Shown: in pieces, positions 26,829 to 34,655 of the stretch | How positions within the stretch are numbered: the first letter of the stretch is position 1 | Layout of the letters: each line of letters opens with the position of its first letter | Source of the DNA: Thermodesulfobacteriota bacterium | Lineage (GTDB): Bacteria > Desulfobacterota > Desulfobulbia > Desulfobulbales > JBFMBH01 | Reading direction: 5' to 3' | Length of the DNA stretch: 61,230 nucleotides | Assembly (NCBI GenBank): GCA_040755095.1 | Contig: JBFMBH010000008.1 | Span: forward strand, 1-61,230 | Notes under the pieces: generated by a model | Seen by the model: the letters and a program-made list of their open reading frames with translations, nothing else | Told to the model about the DNA's origin: nothing | Databases searched by the model: none | Made by a program: the position numbers and the translations under genes

Positions 26829-27824
26829 CTACCGCTCCTGGATCGTCTCCTGGACCTGGAAGCCGAAATGGCGACCCGCCGCCTCCCGGGCCACCAGGAT
26901 CTCGTCGCCAGCGACGAGCTCCACCACCGAGATCGGCTGGCCGTCCGGCCTGGTGAGGCGAATGGTCTCGGCGTTCTGCAGGATGGTGGCGCAGGGGGTC
27001 CCTTCCACCTCCGCCTCCACCAGAAGCAAAGGCCGGCGCTCGATCTTCACCCGGCCCACCACCACCGGCAGGGCGCGGCCGGTGTGGTCCACGGCCAGCA
27101 CCTCGTCGCCGGCCGCCAGCTCGCTCAGATACCGGGTCCGGTCGCCCGGCACCCGGATATAGGCGTGCACCGCGCCGGCATTGACCCGGAAGGGCCGGGT
27201 GGCCACGTACGGGTTCTCCACCGTCTCCGCATGCACCAGAAACAAGGTCTGGCTGGAGTTGCCCACGAGCATCCCCTGCCCTTTCCTGAGGTTGGTGCAG
27301 GTGTCCACGCAGACCCGATCCCCCATCCCCAGGGCGCGGACCCGGAGCACCCGGGCGCAGGTCAGGCCGACCTGGCCGCCCATGCCCTTGAGGCTGGCCA
27401 AGTCGCGCTTCAGGGCTCCCGGGCTTTCGGCGGCGAGGATCACCCCGGCTACCCCCTGTTCCAGGATGCCCAAAGCGGTACGCGCCTCATCGGCGGAACG
27501 GACCCGGGTGAAGACCGCCGCCCCGCGGGCGATGAGGTTCTCCAGCGGGATGATCGTCCAGTCGAAAGCCTCGACCACCACGGTCTGCTGCCGCGCCAGG
27601 CGCACGATCTCGTCCTCGTCGGCGCTGCCGGTGATGGTGTGGATGATCACATCCCGGCCCGGCACCAGGTCGCCGTCCGGGGCCACCACCGTAATCCGGC
27701 CCAGGGCCTTGGCCTCCTCGGCGTGGCCGTCCGGCAGAACCAGGGCATCAGCGCCACCCTCCAAGGCGGTGGTGACGAGCTTCTTGTCCCAGGGGTCGAT
27801 CGCAACCCAGATCGGTCTGTCCAT
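26829..27824 (-). CDS. aroB': 3-dehydroquinate synthase II (archaeal type)
   Basis: 331 residues from the ATG at 27824, with GAGG nine bases upstream; a GTG at 27842 is the alternative. This is the AroB' family that converts 2-amino-3,7-dideoxy-D-threo-hept-6-ulosonate (ADH) to 3-dehydroquinate by NAD-dependent oxidative deamination, not the classical AroB. Seen: VRSADEARTALGILEQGVAGVIL, ALGMGDRVCVDTCTNL, GMLVGNSSQTLFLVHAET and RPFRVNAGAVHAY, all typical of the archaeal enzyme. It partners the ADH synthase gene directly upstream. Confidence 0.93.
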   Translation of the reverse strand: MDRPIWVAIDPWDKKLVTTALEGGADALVLPDGHAEEAKALGRITVVAPDGDLVPGRDVIIHTITGSADEDEIVRLARQQTVVVEAFDWTIIPLENLIARGAAVFTRVRSADEARTALGILEQGVAGVILAAESPGALKRDLASLKGMGGQVGLTCARVLRVRALGMGDRVCVDTCTNLRKGQGMLVGNSSQTLFLVHAETVENPYVATRPFRVNAGAVHAYIRVPGDRTRYLSELAAGDEVLAVDHTGRALPVVVGRVKIERRPLLLVEAEVEGTPCATILQNAETIRLTRPDGQPISVVELVAGDEILVAREAAGRHFGFQVQETIQER

Positions 27825-27859
27825 TAAGCGTGCCTCGCACACTGGGCGCCGCTCCCCGA

Positions 27860-28666
27860 CTACCGCCGGCCGGTGCTGGCCAGGTAGCCCAGGGCGTCGT
27901 CAACGCTGGCTTTGCGGTTGATGATCCGGGACATGGCGCCGATCATCCGGGCAGGATCCTCGTGCTGGAAGACGTTGCGGCCGATGGACACCCCGGCGCT
28001 GCCGGCGGCCATCGCCCCGTGCACCATCTCCAGGATGTCCCGGTCCGAGGTCATCTTCGGGCCGCCGGCGATCACCACCGGCACGTGGCAGCCCTCGATC
28101 ACGGTGCGGAAGCTGTCCGGGTCGCCGGTGTAGGGCACCTTGACGATGTCGGCTCCCAGCTCCGCCCCCAGACGGGCGGCGTGGCGGATCAGCTTGACGT
28201 CGTATTCGTTAGTGATGTTCTTGCCCCGGGGGTACATCATGGCCAGCAGCGGGATGCCCCAGGACAGGGCGCTGCCGGCCGCAGCCCCCAGGTCGTTCAA
28301 CATGTCCCGCTCGGTATCGTCGCCGATGTTGATGTGCACGGATACGGCATCGGCACCCAGGCGGATCGCCTCCTCCACGGTGCAGACCATGGTCTTGGCG
28401 TTGGGGAAGGGGGAAAGGGTGGTGCTGGCCGACAGGTGGATGATGAGGCCGACGTCCTTGCCCCGGCCCCGGTGTCCGGCCTGGACAATGCCCTTGTGGA
28501 TGACAATGGCGTTGGCACCGCCGGCGGCCATGGCATTGACGGTGGTCTTCATGTCGATCAGGCCCTGCACCGGGCCGATGCTCACCCCGTGATCCATGGG
28601 CACGATGATGGTCTTGCCGGTATTGCGGTTGAAGATCCTTTCCATGCGAATCTGTTTGCCAACCAT
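27860..28666 (-). CDS. aroA': ADH synthase, class I aldolase family (archaeal-type shikimate entry)
   Basis: 268 residues. AroA' condenses 6-deoxy-5-ketofructose 1-phosphate with aspartate semialdehyde to give ADH, replacing DAHP synthase. [33 protein letters not shown] and [10 protein letters not shown] are typical; [10 protein letters not shown] carries the Schiff-base Lys. The tail [15 protein letters not shown] and [14 protein letters not shown] binds phosphate. First gene of the aro operon, preceded by a sigma-70-like promoter and AGGAGG-like ribosome site. Fructose-bisphosphate aldolase activity is the main alternative, but the adjacent AroB' argues for ADH synthase. Confidence 0.92.
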   Translation of the reverse strand: MVGKQIRMERIFNRNTGKTIIVPMDHGVSIGPVQGLIDMKTTVNAMAAGGANAIVIHKGIVQAGHRGRGKDVGLIIHLSASTTLSPFPNAKTMVCTVEEAIRLGADAVSVHINIGDDTERDMLNDLGAAAGSALSWGIPLLAMMYPRGKNITNEYDVKLIRHAARLGAELGADIVKVPYTGDPDSFRTVIEGCHVPVVIAGGPKMTSDRDILEMVHGAMAAGSAGVSIGRNVFQHEDPARMIGAMSRIINRKASVDDALGYLASTGRR

Positions 28667-28746
28667 AACGAGCCTCCTGACGGAGCGGGCCGAAAAAGGT
28701 TTTGTGCTCGCCCGGGAAACGAGCTAGAAAGGGCCTGAACTGGCGC

Positions 28747-28776
28747 AACCTAGTCCACTCGGGCCATCATTGTCAA
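28747..28776 (-). promoter_or_regulatory. Sigma-70-like promoter of the shikimate operon
   Basis: On the minus strand TTGACA (28776-28771), 18-base spacer, TAGGTT (28752-28747). The leader of about 75 bases holds a small hairpin (28706-28724) followed by ACAAAACCTTTTT, which could be a weak attenuator. Confidence 0.5.
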
Positions 28777-28818
28777 GCGCGGCCGCCGGCCGCCACCACC
28801 GTTGAAAGGGTTGTCCCC

Positions 28819-29445
28819 ATGCCAAGACTGTTCGTGGCCATCGATCTGCCGAAGGCCGCCAAGGAAGAGCTGGCCGGCCTGGCCCAGGGGCTGCCCGGCG
28901 TCCACTGGGTGGAGACGGAGCAGCTGCATCTGACCCTGCGCTTCGTAGGCGAGGTGGACGACCCGATGTTCCGGGCGTTGCGGGCCCGGCTGGCCGAAAT
29001 CCAGGCCCCGGCCTTCTCCCTGGGCCTGACCGGTCTTGGCACCTTTCCGCCCCGGGGCACCCCCCGGGTGCTGTGGGTGGGTCTGACGCCGGTGCCGGAG
29101 CTGTTCGCCCTGCAAGCCCAGATCGAGGCCATGGTGCAGGCCGGTGGCCTGCCAGCCGAGGAGCGACCGTTCACCCCCCATATCACCCTGGCCCGCCTGC
29201 GGCCAGAGGAAGGCCACGGGCAACCTGGCCGGCGGGAGCGCTTCCGCCCACCCCGCCGGGAGCGCAGCCGGACCGCGGAGCTGGTTGCCAGGCTCCTGGC
29301 GCGCCACCAGGCCTTCGGCAGCCCCCCCTTTCCAGTGGCGGAGCTCCACCTCTACTCGAGCCTCCTGACCCCCCGTGGCGCCCTGCACCGCCGAGAAGCC
29401 AGCTACCCCCTGGCCGAGCCCCCGTCCTCCCCGGAAACCGGCTGA
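28819..29445 (+). CDS. thpR: RNA 2',3'-cyclic phosphodiesterase / 2'-5' RNA ligase-like
   Basis: 208 residues from the ATG at 28819. Both HxTx motifs of the 2H phosphoesterase superfamily are present: HLTL at 37-40 and HITL at 121-124, with MPRLFVAIDLP at the start as in ThpR. Family members open 2',3'-cyclic phosphates on RNA and in vitro ligate tRNA halves by a 2'-5' bond. An Arg-rich stretch near 138-155 is probably a surface loop. Stands alone between the divergent aro operon and a PilZ gene; the biological RNA target is unknown in the family. Confidence 0.9.
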   Translation: MPRLFVAIDLPKAAKEELAGLAQGLPGVHWVETEQLHLTLRFVGEVDDPMFRALRARLAEIQAPAFSLGLTGLGTFPPRGTPRVLWVGLTPVPELFALQAQIEAMVQAGGLPAEERPFTPHITLARLRPEEGHGQPGRRERFRPPRRERSRTAELVARLLARHQAFGSPPFPVAELHLYSSLLTPRGALHRREASYPLAEPPSSPETG

Positions 29446-29468
29446 GCGTCCCAGGGCCAGCTCACCCC

Positions 29469-29498
29469 TTGACTGGCCGTTTCGAACCGCGGTATGAA
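29469..29498 (+). promoter_or_regulatory. Possible promoter of the single-domain PilZ gene
   Basis: TTGACT, an 18-base spacer and TATGAA, ending about 95 bases before the PilZ start. Fair match only. Confidence 0.35.
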
Positions 29499-29594
29499 GG
29501 CACATGCAGGTCACGGACCGGGCCGTGGCCACCCGGAAGCAGGCTCGGCCCCCGCCACCGAACCCAGGAAGCCTCTGACCCGGGAGGGACGACC

Positions 29595-29927
29595 ATGGGC
29601 CATACACGTGAGCACCCCCGCCTGGCCACGCCACCCAACATGATCGTCTTCCGACAAGTCGCCCGCCGCGGCCGCGGCGAGCTGGCCAACATCTCCCTGG
29701 GTGGCCTGGGCATGCGCACCTTGGACCGGACCGAGCTGGGGGCCATCGACATGACCTTCAAGCTGCCAGCCACCCGGGAGCCCCTGGCCGTAACCGGCGA
29801 GGTGGTGCGGGTGCAGGAGCGGCCCTCGGGGGAGCTCGAAGTGGGGATCCGCTTCCATCTGGTCAATCCCCCGGCTCGGGAGGGTATCTCCCAGTTCATG
29901 GCCTGGGCGCGGTCCTCCGACCGATGA
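29595..29927 (+). CDS. Single-domain PilZ protein
   Basis: 110 residues consisting of one PilZ domain. Both c-di-GMP motifs are intact: RxxxR at residues 5-9 (REHPR) and N-x-S-x-x-G at 32-37 (NISLGG), followed by the beta-barrel strands LAVTGEVVRVQE and LEVGIRFHLV. No other domain, so it should act as a c-di-GMP-dependent adaptor that binds a partner. Start chosen at the ATG after GGGAGGGACGACC. The next gene, 58 bases on, encodes a secreted protein; whether they act together is not known. Confidence 0.85.
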   Translation: MGHTREHPRLATPPNMIVFRQVARRGRGELANISLGGLGMRTLDRTELGAIDMTFKLPATREPLAVTGEVVRVQERPSGELEVGIRFHLVNPPAREGISQFMAWARSSDR

Positions 29928-29985
29928 CGACCCGGCCAGGGGGGCAGGACGAACAGCCTGATCACACGAGACAGGAGGGGTTGTC

Positions 29986-30813
29986 ATGAAACGATTTCCG
30001 ATCTTCCTGGTAGGAATGCTGCTGGCAACAGCGCCGGTGGTGACGGCAGCCACGGCCGACAGGGCCGGCAAGCCGATGCCGCGCCTGTTCGGCACCTTCG
30101 CTCCGGAGCTGGGGGTGTGGGCCGAGTACGACATCGCCGACAAGGCCACCAGCCATCACGCCAGCATGCGCATGGCCATTGTCGGCCAGGAGGGGGAGGC
30201 CTTCTGGTACGAAGTCACCAACCAGGAGGGGGACGCGAAGAACATCGTCAAGATGCTGGTCAAAGGCGATCCCAACGAGCCGGACAACATGCAGCGGCTG
30301 ATCATCAAGAGCGGCGATGCTCCGCCCCTGGAGATGCCCAAAGACCTGTTCATCATGGGCCGTCGCATGGCCCAGGCCATGTTCGAGCGCCGTAGCGGCG
30401 TGCCAGCCCAGCCGGCCATGGAGCTCAAGACCGAGGAGCTGGGCAAGGAGTCGGTCAACGTGCCCGCTGGCACCTTCGAGGTTTCGAAGCGCCGGATCGT
30501 GGATGGGAGCGGCAAGGTGTACGGCACCTACCGGTTCTCGCCGGCCGTCCGCCCCTTCGGGGTGATCAGCTCCGACACCGACACCACCACCATGACCCTC
30601 ACCGCCCATGGCAAGGACGCCAAGACGGCGATCACCGAGGAGCCGGTGGCCCTGGAAGCTCCCCCGGGGATGCCGGAGGGCATGCCGCGGGGCATGCCGC
30701 CGGGCATGATGGCGCCGCCCCGGGGCATGCCGCCCGACATGGCGCCGGGCATGATGGCGCCGCCCCAGGGTGGGTCACCGCCGGCTCCGCCTCCTGCTCC
30801 GCCGGCCAAGTAG
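29986..30813 (+). CDS. Secreted protein with Met/Pro/Gly-rich repeat tail
   Basis: 275 residues. A clear signal peptide (MKRFPIFLVGMLLATAPVVTAA) precedes a domain of about 190 residues with no family I recognise; it contains WAEYDIADKA, MLVKGDPNEPDNMQRLIIK and a lipoprotein-carrier-like beta pattern (VPAGTFEVSKRRI). The last ~55 residues are built on GMP/GMM repeats (PEGMPRGMPPGM and similar) and end in a PPAPP tail. A 21-bp exact DNA repeat (30701-30721 and 30746-30766) shows recent expansion of a 15-residue unit. Methionine-rich tails can bind copper or silver; that is only a guess here. Ribosome site AGGAGG; followed by a strong terminator. Confidence 0.75.
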   Translation: MKRFPIFLVGMLLATAPVVTAATADRAGKPMPRLFGTFAPELGVWAEYDIADKATSHHASMRMAIVGQEGEAFWYEVTNQEGDAKNIVKMLVKGDPNEPDNMQRLIIKSGDAPPLEMPKDLFIMGRRMAQAMFERRSGVPAQPAMELKTEELGKESVNVPAGTFEVSKRRIVDGSGKVYGTYRFSPAVRPFGVISSDTDTTTMTLTAHGKDAKTAITEEPVALEAPPGMPEGMPRGMPPGMMAPPRGMPPDMAPGMMAPPQGGSPPAPPPAPPAK

Positions 30814-30848
30814 GACCCGGAGTCCCTCAGGAGGGCGGTGGGGTGGTG

Positions 30849-30881
30849 AGGCCTGGCGCCGGCTGCGGCGCCAGGCCTTTC
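30849..30881 (+). terminator. Terminator after the Met/Pro-rich secreted protein gene
   Basis: Perfect 12-bp stem, 30849-30860 with 30867-30878, six-base loop, then TTCTT. Lies between convergent genes and slightly overlaps the 3' border of fmdE. Confidence 0.8.
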
Positions 30882-31475
30882 TTATGGCCGCCCCTCCCCG
30901 GCACAGGGGATGCAAACAATGCGGCCCTCCCGCACCCGGGCGCGGGTCTCCATGACCTGCTCGCCGCAGCGCTGGCAGGTGCGGCTGGGCAGGATGACCG
31001 CGGGCGGGGGAGGGTCGGCGACCACAGTGCGGACCGTCAGCAGCTCGGCCTCGCTGGCGGCCAGGATGGCGGCCAGCTTCCGGGATTTGCGCTGCTGCAC
31101 GAGGTCCGTGACCGCCGGCGAGCGGTCACCGGCGGCGTAACGGACCCAGGCCTCGGTCTCGGCCGCCGACTCGGGAGGCGGCTGCCAGGAGACCACGATC
31201 CGGAGGGCTTCTCCCTGCGGGCGGGAGAAGAAGGTGTAGACCTGCTTGCCCAGGTCCCGGAAGATCAGGTTGCCCTTGCCGAAGGTGCAGCCGGTGAGAA
31301 CCTGGATGGCGTCCACCGCGCAGGAATTGTTCTCCACCACCGCCACCAGCTCTTCGTCCCGGGGCCGGGGACCCAGCCGGCCGAGCGCCAGCAGCCCCAC
31401 CCGGAAGCCCAGGGCCAGCCCCGGGCAGGCATGGCCGTGAAAGCGCACCACCTCGTCGAAATCGGGCATGGCCAC
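30882..31475 (-). CDS. FmdE-family protein with C-terminal zinc finger
   Basis: 197 residues from the GTG at 31475 (ATG at 31469 also possible). The FmdE domain shows FHGHACPGLALGFRVG and NNSCAVDAIQVLTGCTFGKGN, the conserved metal-binding Cys/His set. The C terminus is a zinc finger of the form C-x2-C ... C-x2-C (CQRCGE and CIPC). FmdE was first seen with tungsten/molybdenum formylmethanofuran dehydrogenases, but stand-alone copies are common in anaerobic bacteria and probably act in molybdopterin metal handling. No formylmethanofuran dehydrogenase subunit is nearby. Four bases separate it from the PEBP gene upstream. Confidence 0.82.
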   Translation of the reverse strand: MAMPDFDEVVRFHGHACPGLALGFRVGLLALGRLGPRPRDEELVAVVENNSCAVDAIQVLTGCTFGKGNLIFRDLGKQVYTFFSRPQGEALRIVVSWQPPPESAAETEAWVRYAAGDRSPAVTDLVQQRKSRKLAAILAASEAELLTVRTVVADPPPPAVILPSRTCQRCGEQVMETRARVREGRIVCIPCAGEGRP

Positions 31476-31478
31476 GGG

Positions 31479-32204
31479 CTAACGGCGCTGGTAGGTGCCC
31501 ATCAGCTCGGCCTGCGCGAGAATCCGGCCCTTGATGGCCGACAGCACCTCGCTCCGGGTGGCACCCGGGGCCAGATCCAGGAGGCTGTCCAGGGCATAGA
31601 GCCGGAAGAAGTAGCGGTGAGACTTGCCCCGGGGGGGGCACGGCCCCCCGTAGCCGATCCGCCGGAAGTCGTTGAGGCCCTGGCGGGCCCGGTTGGGCAG
31701 CTCCTTCTTCGCCGGCACCCCCTCCGCCAGCCCGACCTCTGTAGCCGGCAGGTTGAAGAGCAGCCAGTGCGTCCAGGTGCCGGCCGGCGCATCCGGGTCG
31801 TCCACCACCAGCACCAGGCTCTTGGCTGCTGCCGGCACCCCGGCCCAGGTCAAGGCCGGCGACTGGTCGGCGTCGTCGCAGGTATGCTTCTCGGGAATCT
31901 CTCCGTTGGCGACAAAGGCGGTGGTGGTCAAGCTCAGCTTCATGGCCTTCTCCCTCCTGTCCAGATCGGGACTGACCGCGACCGCCTCCGGGGGAGCGGT
32001 CGCGGCAGCACCTGTCCGGGAGCCGGGCGCAGGGGGCCGGTCCCCGGGCAGGGTCGCCTCGCCACCGGAGGCCAGCTGAGGGCCGACAACCAGCGTCAGG
32101 CCCAGGAGCAAGCCTGGCAGCCCCGGCCAGCGCCGCCGGCCCCAGGCTGCCAGGGCCTCGGGGAAATGCCGTCTGTCCACCAAGTCCGTCATCACTCGCC
32201 TCAT
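31479..32204 (-). CDS. YbhB/YbcL (PEBP) family protein
   Basis: 241 residues from the ATG at 32204, or 154 from the ATG at 31943. The PEBP domain is the second part: KHTCDDADQSPALTWAGVP, LVLVVDDPDAPAGTWTHWLLFNLP and GYGGPCPPRGKSHRYFFRLYAL hold the ligand-pocket Asp, His and the DPDAP and GPCPP motifs. The internal ATG has a strong GGAGGGAGAAGG site and gives a normal cytosolic YbhB. The longer form would add a signal-like N terminus (LLLGLTLVVGPQLASGG), as in the periplasmic YbcL. Both may be made. Biochemical role in bacteria is unclear. Confidence 0.8.
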   Translation of the reverse strand: MRRVMTDLVDRRHFPEALAAWGRRRWPGLPGLLLGLTLVVGPQLASGGEATLPGDRPPAPGSRTGAAATAPPEAVAVSPDLDRREKAMKLSLTTTAFVANGEIPEKHTCDDADQSPALTWAGVPAAAKSLVLVVDDPDAPAGTWTHWLLFNLPATEVGLAEGVPAKKELPNRARQGLNDFRRIGYGGPCPPRGKSHRYFFRLYALDSLLDLAPGATRSEVLSAIKGRILAQAELMGTYQRR

Positions 32205-32207
32205 GAG

Positions 32208-33008
32208 CTACTTGCTGGTAGCGCTGGCCCCCGGGGCCAGGGACCATTCGGAAAGGGTGAACATCTCCGAAAAGGAGAAGCCGGGCAGCCAGGAGCGCCA
32301 GGAGCGGGACGGCGGGTTGCCGGCCTTGAGGTCGGCCAGCAGGTCCCTGGCCAGGGGCGCCACCGTGGAGTCGGGATAGTTGGCCAAGAGGGACTCGAGC
32401 CGGGCCTCGGCCTGGGTGTGGCTGCCGGTGCGTACGTAGAAGCCGACCACGTACATCTCATGGCTGGCCAGGTGATCCCGAGCCGCGGCCAGCCCCTCCC
32501 GGGCCTCCGCACTGTACGGCGAGTCGGGATAGGTCTTGAGGAGACGGCCGAAGGCCTGGACCGCCTGAGCCGCAGCGCCGGTGTCCCGATCGATTGTCCC
32601 GATCTGTTTGGCGTGCGAGAAGGCGATCTGGAAGAGCACGTAGGGCATGGCCTCGTTGGCCGGATGCCGCTCTTCGAATTCCCGGTAGAGGCTGCGGGCC
32701 TCTTCGTAGTGCTCCTGGTAGAAGTGGCTGTCCGCCGCCTTGAGCTCGGCCATCATGGCCAGGGGATGAAACGGGTAGGAGGATTTGAGGTCCTCGAAGA
32801 CCTTGGCCGCCTCGTAGTAGCTGCCCTGGGAAAAGAACTCCATGCCCTCGTCGGCCATGGCCTCGGCCGATGGCGTCGCCCGCTCCCCATCTTCCCAGAT
32901 CTCGGCCCACCAGCGATCCGCCGTGGCGCAACCGGACAGGGCGACCAGAAGGATGAGACCGACGAGGGCGGCAACAGGCTTGCCAAAGGGACAGGTGCGC
33001 GGAAGCAT
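32208..33008 (-). CDS. bamD: BamD-like outer-membrane assembly lipoprotein
   Basis: 266 residues. A lipoprotein signal with lipobox LSGC precedes about five TPR-like helix pairs: EAMADEGMEFFSQGSYYEAAKVFEDLKSSYP, LKAADSHFYQEHYEEARSLYREFEERHPANE, AFGRLLKTYPDSPYS, which are the BamD/YfiO pattern. BamD is the essential lipoprotein partner of BamA in folding outer-membrane proteins. The start is the ATG at 33008; the longer frame overlaps trxB. The C-terminal ~40 residues are outside the TPR region. Three bases separate its stop from the first possible PEBP start. Confidence 0.88.
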   Translation of the reverse strand: MLPRTCPFGKPVAALVGLILLVALSGCATADRWWAEIWEDGERATPSAEAMADEGMEFFSQGSYYEAAKVFEDLKSSYPFHPLAMMAELKAADSHFYQEHYEEARSLYREFEERHPANEAMPYVLFQIAFSHAKQIGTIDRDTGAAAQAVQAFGRLLKTYPDSPYSAEAREGLAAARDHLASHEMYVVGFYVRTGSHTQAEARLESLLANYPDSTVAPLARDLLADLKAGNPPSRSWRSWLPGFSFSEMFTLSEWSLAPGASATSK

Positions 33009-33027
33009 GCCGGAATCTCCGGTAGGG

Positions 33028-33978
33028 TCAGGGGGTCTTGGGGGAGACAGACCGGGCCAGAGCGTGGCCTTCGGCGGCCAAGGCTGCCACCGCCGCCTCG
33101 CCGACCGCGGTACTGATCTGACGAACATTCTTGCTGCGGATGTCCCCGGCGGCGAACACCCCCGGCACACTGGTCTGCATCTCGGCGTCGGTGATGAGAA
33201 AGCCCCACGGATCCACGGCCAGCGCACCGGACGGCAGGAACTCGTTGTTGGGGCGGATGCCGATGAACACGAACACCCCGTCCGCCGGCAGGATGGAGCG
33301 TTGGCCGGAGGGAATCGCCTCCAGTTCCACCCCTTCCACCTCTGTGGAGCCCAGGATCCGGATGACGCGGCTGTTCCAGCAAAAGGCGATCTTGTCGTTG
33401 GCGACGGCCCGCTCCTGGAGGACCTTGGCGGCCCGGAGGCTGTCCCGCCGGTGCACCACCGTCACTCGGCGGGCAAAACGGGTGAGGAAATGGGCCTCCT
33501 GGACGGCCGTGTCGCCGCCGCCCACCACCACGATCTCGCGGTCCCGGAAGAAGGGGCCATCACAGGTGGCGCAATAGGAGACGCCGCGGCCCCGCAGCTC
33601 GGCCTCGCCGGGCACGCCCAGGGCGGTTGGCCGGGCGCCGCTGGCGATAATCAGACTGCGGCAGGCCAGTGTCTCGGCCTCGGCCAGCCGGATCTGCGGC
33701 TGCGGCCCGGTCAGATCCAGGCCCTCCACCTCGGCCTGCCGGATGGCGAGCCCGAAGCGCTCGGCCTGGGCCCGCATCCGTTCCACCAGATCGGGACCGG
33801 CGATCCCGTCCGGGAAACCGGGGTAGTTGTCCACCCATTCGGTGACCAGGACCTGGCCCCCCACCCCGACCTTTTCCAGAAGCACTAGCTCCAACCGGGC
33901 CCGCGCCCCGTAGAGCCCAGCGGTGAGCCCTGCCGGGCCGCCGCCGATGATGACCAGGTCGAGCACCCGCTCCGTCAT
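33028..33978 (-). CDS. trxB: Thioredoxin-disulfide reductase
   Basis: 316 residues. Reduces thioredoxin with NADPH through FAD. FAD-binding IIGGGPAGLTAGLYGARA, redox CATC in VSYCATCDGPFF, NADPH-binding VVVGGGDTAVQEA followed by VVHRRD, and the C-terminal VFAAGDIRSKNVRQISTAVGEAA. All residues are in place. Follows trxA by 12 bases on the minus strand, so reductase and substrate are made from one transcript. Confidence 0.95.
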   Translation of the reverse strand: MTERVLDLVIIGGGPAGLTAGLYGARARLELVLLEKVGVGGQVLVTEWVDNYPGFPDGIAGPDLVERMRAQAERFGLAIRQAEVEGLDLTGPQPQIRLAEAETLACRSLIIASGARPTALGVPGEAELRGRGVSYCATCDGPFFRDREIVVVGGGDTAVQEAHFLTRFARRVTVVHRRDSLRAAKVLQERAVANDKIAFCWNSRVIRILGSTEVEGVELEAIPSGQRSILPADGVFVFIGIRPNNEFLPSGALAVDPWGFLITDAEMQTSVPGVFAAGDIRSKNVRQISTAVGEAAVAALAAEGHALARSVSPKTP

Positions 33979-33990
33979 CGCGACGGCCGG

Positions 33991-34317
33991 CTACAGGGCC
34001 TTGTTGAGCATGGCCACCAGGGCGCTCTTGCCCACCACCCCGGTAACCTGCTCCAGCACCTGCCCCTTCTTGAACAGGATCAGGGTGGGGATAGCCCGGA
34101 TGGAGTACTTGCCTGGGGTGGCCGGGCTCTCGTCGACATTCATCTTGGCGATCTGGATGCGGCCTGCATACTCGTCGGCCAGCTCCTCGACCACTGGCCC
34201 GATCGCCCGGCAGGGGCCACACCACGGGGCCCAGAAGTCCACCAGGGTGGGGAGGTCGGCATCGAGAACCTGGGCCTGGAAGCTTGCATCCGAGACAACG
34301 ACTGCCTTGCCTGCCAT
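33991..34317 (-). CDS. trxA: Thioredoxin
   Basis: 108 residues from the ATG at 34317, which has AAGGAGTGG upstream; the frame could extend six codons further. The redox motif is in DFWAPWCGPCRAIGP, with the buried Asp of TLVDFWA and cis-Pro in IRAIPTLILFKKG. Standard cytosolic disulfide reductant. First gene of a minus-strand run trxA-trxB-bamD-PEBP-fmdE, with a sigma-70-like promoter about 130 bases upstream. Confidence 0.95.
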   Translation of the reverse strand: MAGKAVVVSDASFQAQVLDADLPTLVDFWAPWCGPCRAIGPVVEELADEYAGRIQIAKMNVDESPATPGKYSIRAIPTLILFKKGQVLEQVTGVVGKSALVAMLNKAL

Positions 34318-34335
34318 GGCTGTCCACTCCTTCAA

Positions 34336-34655
34336 GATCGATGAGGTGAGATCAATATGGGGCCAAGCTCACCGGGCCAGCGAGGGGGGGCACGGAATCC
34401 TGAAGCCCTCTTCCAGCGCCGGACACGGGGCCGCACGAGGCTGCCCCATACTACCGGCTCCCGGGAGGGCTGACAAGGGAAATTGGCCTATCGCTCCCGC
34501 TTGCCTCCCTGCGCCTTGTATGGTACCGTGCCCCTCTTAGGCGCTGCCGGCCGCTCTGGCTCCGGCCGCTTGGAGCGCTTGCAAATGCACGCCCAGGGGA
34601 TGCCCGGCATCCCCCCATTGGCGACCACGACTGACCGTCCGGCATGAGGAGAGGA
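34336..34655. other. Divergent intergenic region trxA / biotin carboxylase
   Basis: About 320 bases without a gene. It holds a good minus-strand promoter for trxA (34448-34476). I did not find an equally good plus promoter for the carboxylase gene. Confidence 0.55.
34448..34476 (-). promoter_or_regulatory. Sigma-70 promoter of the trxA operon
   Basis: Minus strand TTGTCA (34476-34471), 17-base spacer, TAGTAT (34453-34448). Confidence 0.6.
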
